DNA from: Acinetobacter sp. ASP199
GTDB taxonomy: Bacteria > Pseudomonadota > Gammaproteobacteria > Pseudomonadales > Moraxellaceae
NCBI RefSeq assembly: GCF_022700675.1
Contig: NZ_CP062182.1
Span: 1,116,001 to 1,180,000 of the forward strand
DNA: 64,000 bases
Direction: 5' to 3'
Below the pieces are notes generated by a model. It was given only the letters and a program-made list of their open reading frames with translations, did not search any database and had not been told where the DNA came from. Of the stretch, positions 62,788-64,000 are shown one piece after another. The stretch's first letter is position 1. Each line of letters begins with the position of its first letter. The position numbers and the translations under genes are program-made.

Positions 62788-63171
62788 ATGAATGCACAAG
62801 TAGAACCTAAAGCGAATTTGACGCTAGCAGTTAGCCAGCCAATGCCGATCCGTGATTATCATGAATTTTATCGTTTTTATCTGACTGAACACCGCAATAT
62901 GATGAGTCGTCGTCTGCATGTGGCAGGGAGTAGCATCGGGCTGTGTTTCTTTGGTAAGGCGATCATACAGCGTAAACCTAAATATTTTCTCTATGGACTG
63001 GCCTCCGGTTATGCCTGTGCTTGGATCGGACATTTTATTTTTGAGAAAAACAAGCCTGCCAGCTTTAAGCAGCCGTTATATAGTTTTATCTCGGATTGGC
63101 GTATGTTTGCTGATGTTCTGCGTGGCAATATCAGCCTGATTAGCCGTGATAAGGACAAGATTCCCAGTTAA
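62788..63171 (+). CDS. DUF962/Mpo1-like membrane protein
   Basis: 127 residues. Conserved family motifs EHRNMMSRRLHVAGSSIG (about 38-55) and GYACAWIGHFIFEKNKPA (about 73-90), with two or more membrane helices between. The yeast homologue Mpo1 is an Fe(II) dioxygenase acting on 2-hydroxy fatty acids, and the His residues here fit that metal site. Bacterial role is unknown. Single-gene unit upstream of the orphan RNA. Confidence 0.85.
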   Translation: MNAQVEPKANLTLAVSQPMPIRDYHEFYRFYLTEHRNMMSRRLHVAGSSIGLCFFGKAIIQRKPKYFLYGLASGYACAWIGHFIFEKNKPASFKQPLYSFISDWRMFADVLRGNISLISRDKDKIPS

Positions 63172-63263
63172 AACAGGTTAAAAAATAAAAAAATTTATCG
63201 ACGGGTCATCAAAATTACATGAAAACGCTTGCAAGCTTAGAGCTAATGTTCTAATAATTAATG

Positions 63264-63354
63264 CGTTGTTTGATGGTAATCTTTTACCAAAGGATATAAC
63301 AGCCAGAATTACACAGTTTTCCATGCCTGGAGTGACCTTCTCCGGGCTTTTTTT
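63264..63354 (+). ncRNA. Orphan small-RNA candidate (about 91 nt)
   Basis: A promoter, TTGCAA (63229-63234), 17 bp, TAATAA (63252-63257), is followed by a hairpin TGGTAA-TCTT-TTACCA (63274-63289). About 35 nt of single-stranded sequence comes next, then a strong terminator GCCTGGAG/CTCCGGGC (63325-63347) with seven T. No reasonable ORF fits within; the longest ATG frame is 12 codons. It lies between the DUF962 gene and MITE copy C with no gene reading into it except from 92 bp upstream. Confidence 0.55.
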
Positions 63355-63584
63355 ATGTCTGAAATTCGATAATATGAAATGAAGAATTAGCTGACATTCT
63401 GCAATTTTCCTAAAAGTTGGGTGTATAAAATCAGGATGTCAAATGAGAGATTCACCACTGATGATTATTTTTATTTGATTTATTGAAGTTCAAATATCTG
63501 ATATGAGTTATCCCTGAAATTATTAATTTTACCCATTAAATGAACTGGTTATTTTCATACTGCATTCTTTGTATTTGATTACTA

Positions 63585-63797
63585 GATCTCTTTCATAAAT
63601 CAAAAAATGATCGGTATATCCATATTTAAATGGATATTGAAAGTTCCTTCTCCCTCTGGGATGAGAAGTGTTACTTCGCAAGAGGATGAGGGGATTTCTT
63701 AGAAAAAACCTCTCCCTGAGGAGCATGCTCCGCAAGTCTCCTACAAGGAGAGGGAATTTCCTTTGCAGTGATTTAAAAATGATTTATGAAAGAACCC
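63585..63797 (+). mobile_element. MITE copy C (213 bp, flanked by TA)
   Basis: Full-length sister of copy A in the same orientation, differing mainly by a 2-bp shortening of the inner palindrome (GGAGCATGCTCC) and scattered substitutions. Flanking TA at 63583-63584 and 63798-63799. It ends 91 bp before the thiE start codon, so it may contribute to the thiE leader. The stretch 63355-63582 upstream of it contains no feature I can support. Confidence 0.8.
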
Positions 63798-63888
63798 TAC
63801 TGAAATATAGCCTTAGATAGGCATGTATGGTGTTATCAAGCTCCTGATTATGCCTATAATAGCTTATGTATTTTGAATGGCGGCAGTC

Positions 63889-64000
63889 ATGCGCGGTTTG
63901 TATTTAATTACCAATGATGATCCAATTGAACTTCTTCTCGCGAAACTTGAAGGTGCGATGGCAACTTATGAAGTTGCAGTACTTCAGTATCGTCGTAAAA
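63889..64000 (+). CDS. thiE: Thiamine-phosphate synthase, 5' part only
   Basis: The open frame runs off the window at 64000 (37 codons seen). MRGLYLITND at the start and VAVLQYRRK at the edge are the beta-1 and beta-2 strands of ThiE (TMP pyrophosphorylase); QYR contacts the pyrimidine pyrophosphate. It joins HMP-PP and thiazole phosphate, the product of ThiG/ThiS at 24.6-25.6 kb. An in-frame ATG at 63877 would add four residues. Confidence 0.85.
   Translation, partial: MRGLYLITNDDPIELLLAKLEGAMATYEVAVLQYRRK

Noticed and set aside
63274..63289. Hairpin TGGTAA-TCTT-TTACCA as a stand-alone terminator of the DUF962 gene
   Set aside because: It has no T-run; the GC-rich hairpin with seven T at 63325-63354 is the terminator, and the first hairpin is better seen as part of a small RNA.
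63529..63735. Open frame sharing the peptide LLRSNTSHPRGRRNFQYPFK with one at 59114-59404
   Set aside because: The shared peptide is a translation of MITE copies C and B, not a protein family.
1..64000. CRISPR array or anti-phage defence island
   Set aside because: No regularly spaced direct repeats and no nuclease, helicase or toxin clusters typical of defence islands; rhlB and the DUF815 ATPase are ordinary chromosomal genes.

Overview
The window looks like chromosome of an Acinetobacter species (Moraxellaceae, Gammaproteobacteria). The inference rests on moderate-to-low GC, a monomeric NADP isocitrate dehydrogenase, pyrB followed by a catalytically dead dihydroorotase, a lone gspL-gspM pair of the type II secretion system, the divergent OsmC/crp pair, and rpsU-yqeY facing tsaD. 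Nearly everything is housekeeping or conserved accessory chromosome. I see no prophage, CRISPR array, transposase gene or resistance island.

Layout. 0.4-9.4 kb: icd, a calcineurin-type phosphatase, OsmC/crp, an aldo-keto reductase, and clpB behind a near-consensus sigma-32 promoter. 9.4-21.1 kb: rlmL, a conserved small gene with a long leader hairpin, pyrB-pyrC', an OmpA-domain membrane protein, a Rossmann/DUF2520 gene overlapping a secreted orphan, and an alcohol/aldehyde oxidation operon ending in an unlisted 43-codon membrane micro-ORF. 21.1-29.7 kb: trmB, a SulP transporter, a GST, thiS-thiG, DUF423, rpoH, tusA, a cold-shock gene, rhlB and a lipoprotein. 29.9-37.0 kb is a co-directional run (nitroreductase, gpsA, sixA, gspL, gspM, pyrD, cvpA, purF). 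37.1-48.6 kb: an HtpX-like protein that has lost its zinc motif, a probable divergent HolD (psi), a D-2-hydroxyacid dehydrogenase, a BepA-like protease, yqeY, rpsU, tsaD, an EexN-like lipoprotein, a DUF815 ATPase, and a patatin lipase overlapping a kinase-like gene.

48.7-50.3 kb is a seven-gene tRNA cluster (four Leu-TAG, two Trp-CCA, one Leu-CAG) containing a 394-bp direct duplication with one mismatch. 50.3-64.0 kb: gloB, a flavin reductase, a PhzF protein, a large M16 protease with a strong Fur box, an amidohydrolase, a DUF3144 protein, two tandem paralogous CYTH/CHAD proteins (one with a decayed CHAD half), a DUF962/Mpo1-like protein, an orphan structured small-RNA candidate, and the start of thiE, which runs off the right end.

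Three copies of a short non-coding inverted-repeat element with TA target duplications (a MITE of IS630/Tc1-mariner type) lie at 24.4, 59.2 and 63.6 kb. One abuts the thiG stop codon and one lies upstream of thiE. Observations most worth following are the Fur-box/M16 protease, the orphan RNA at 63.26 kb, the MITE family, the tRNA duplication, the CYTH/CHAD pair, the HtpX-like pseudoprotease and the cryptic HolD.
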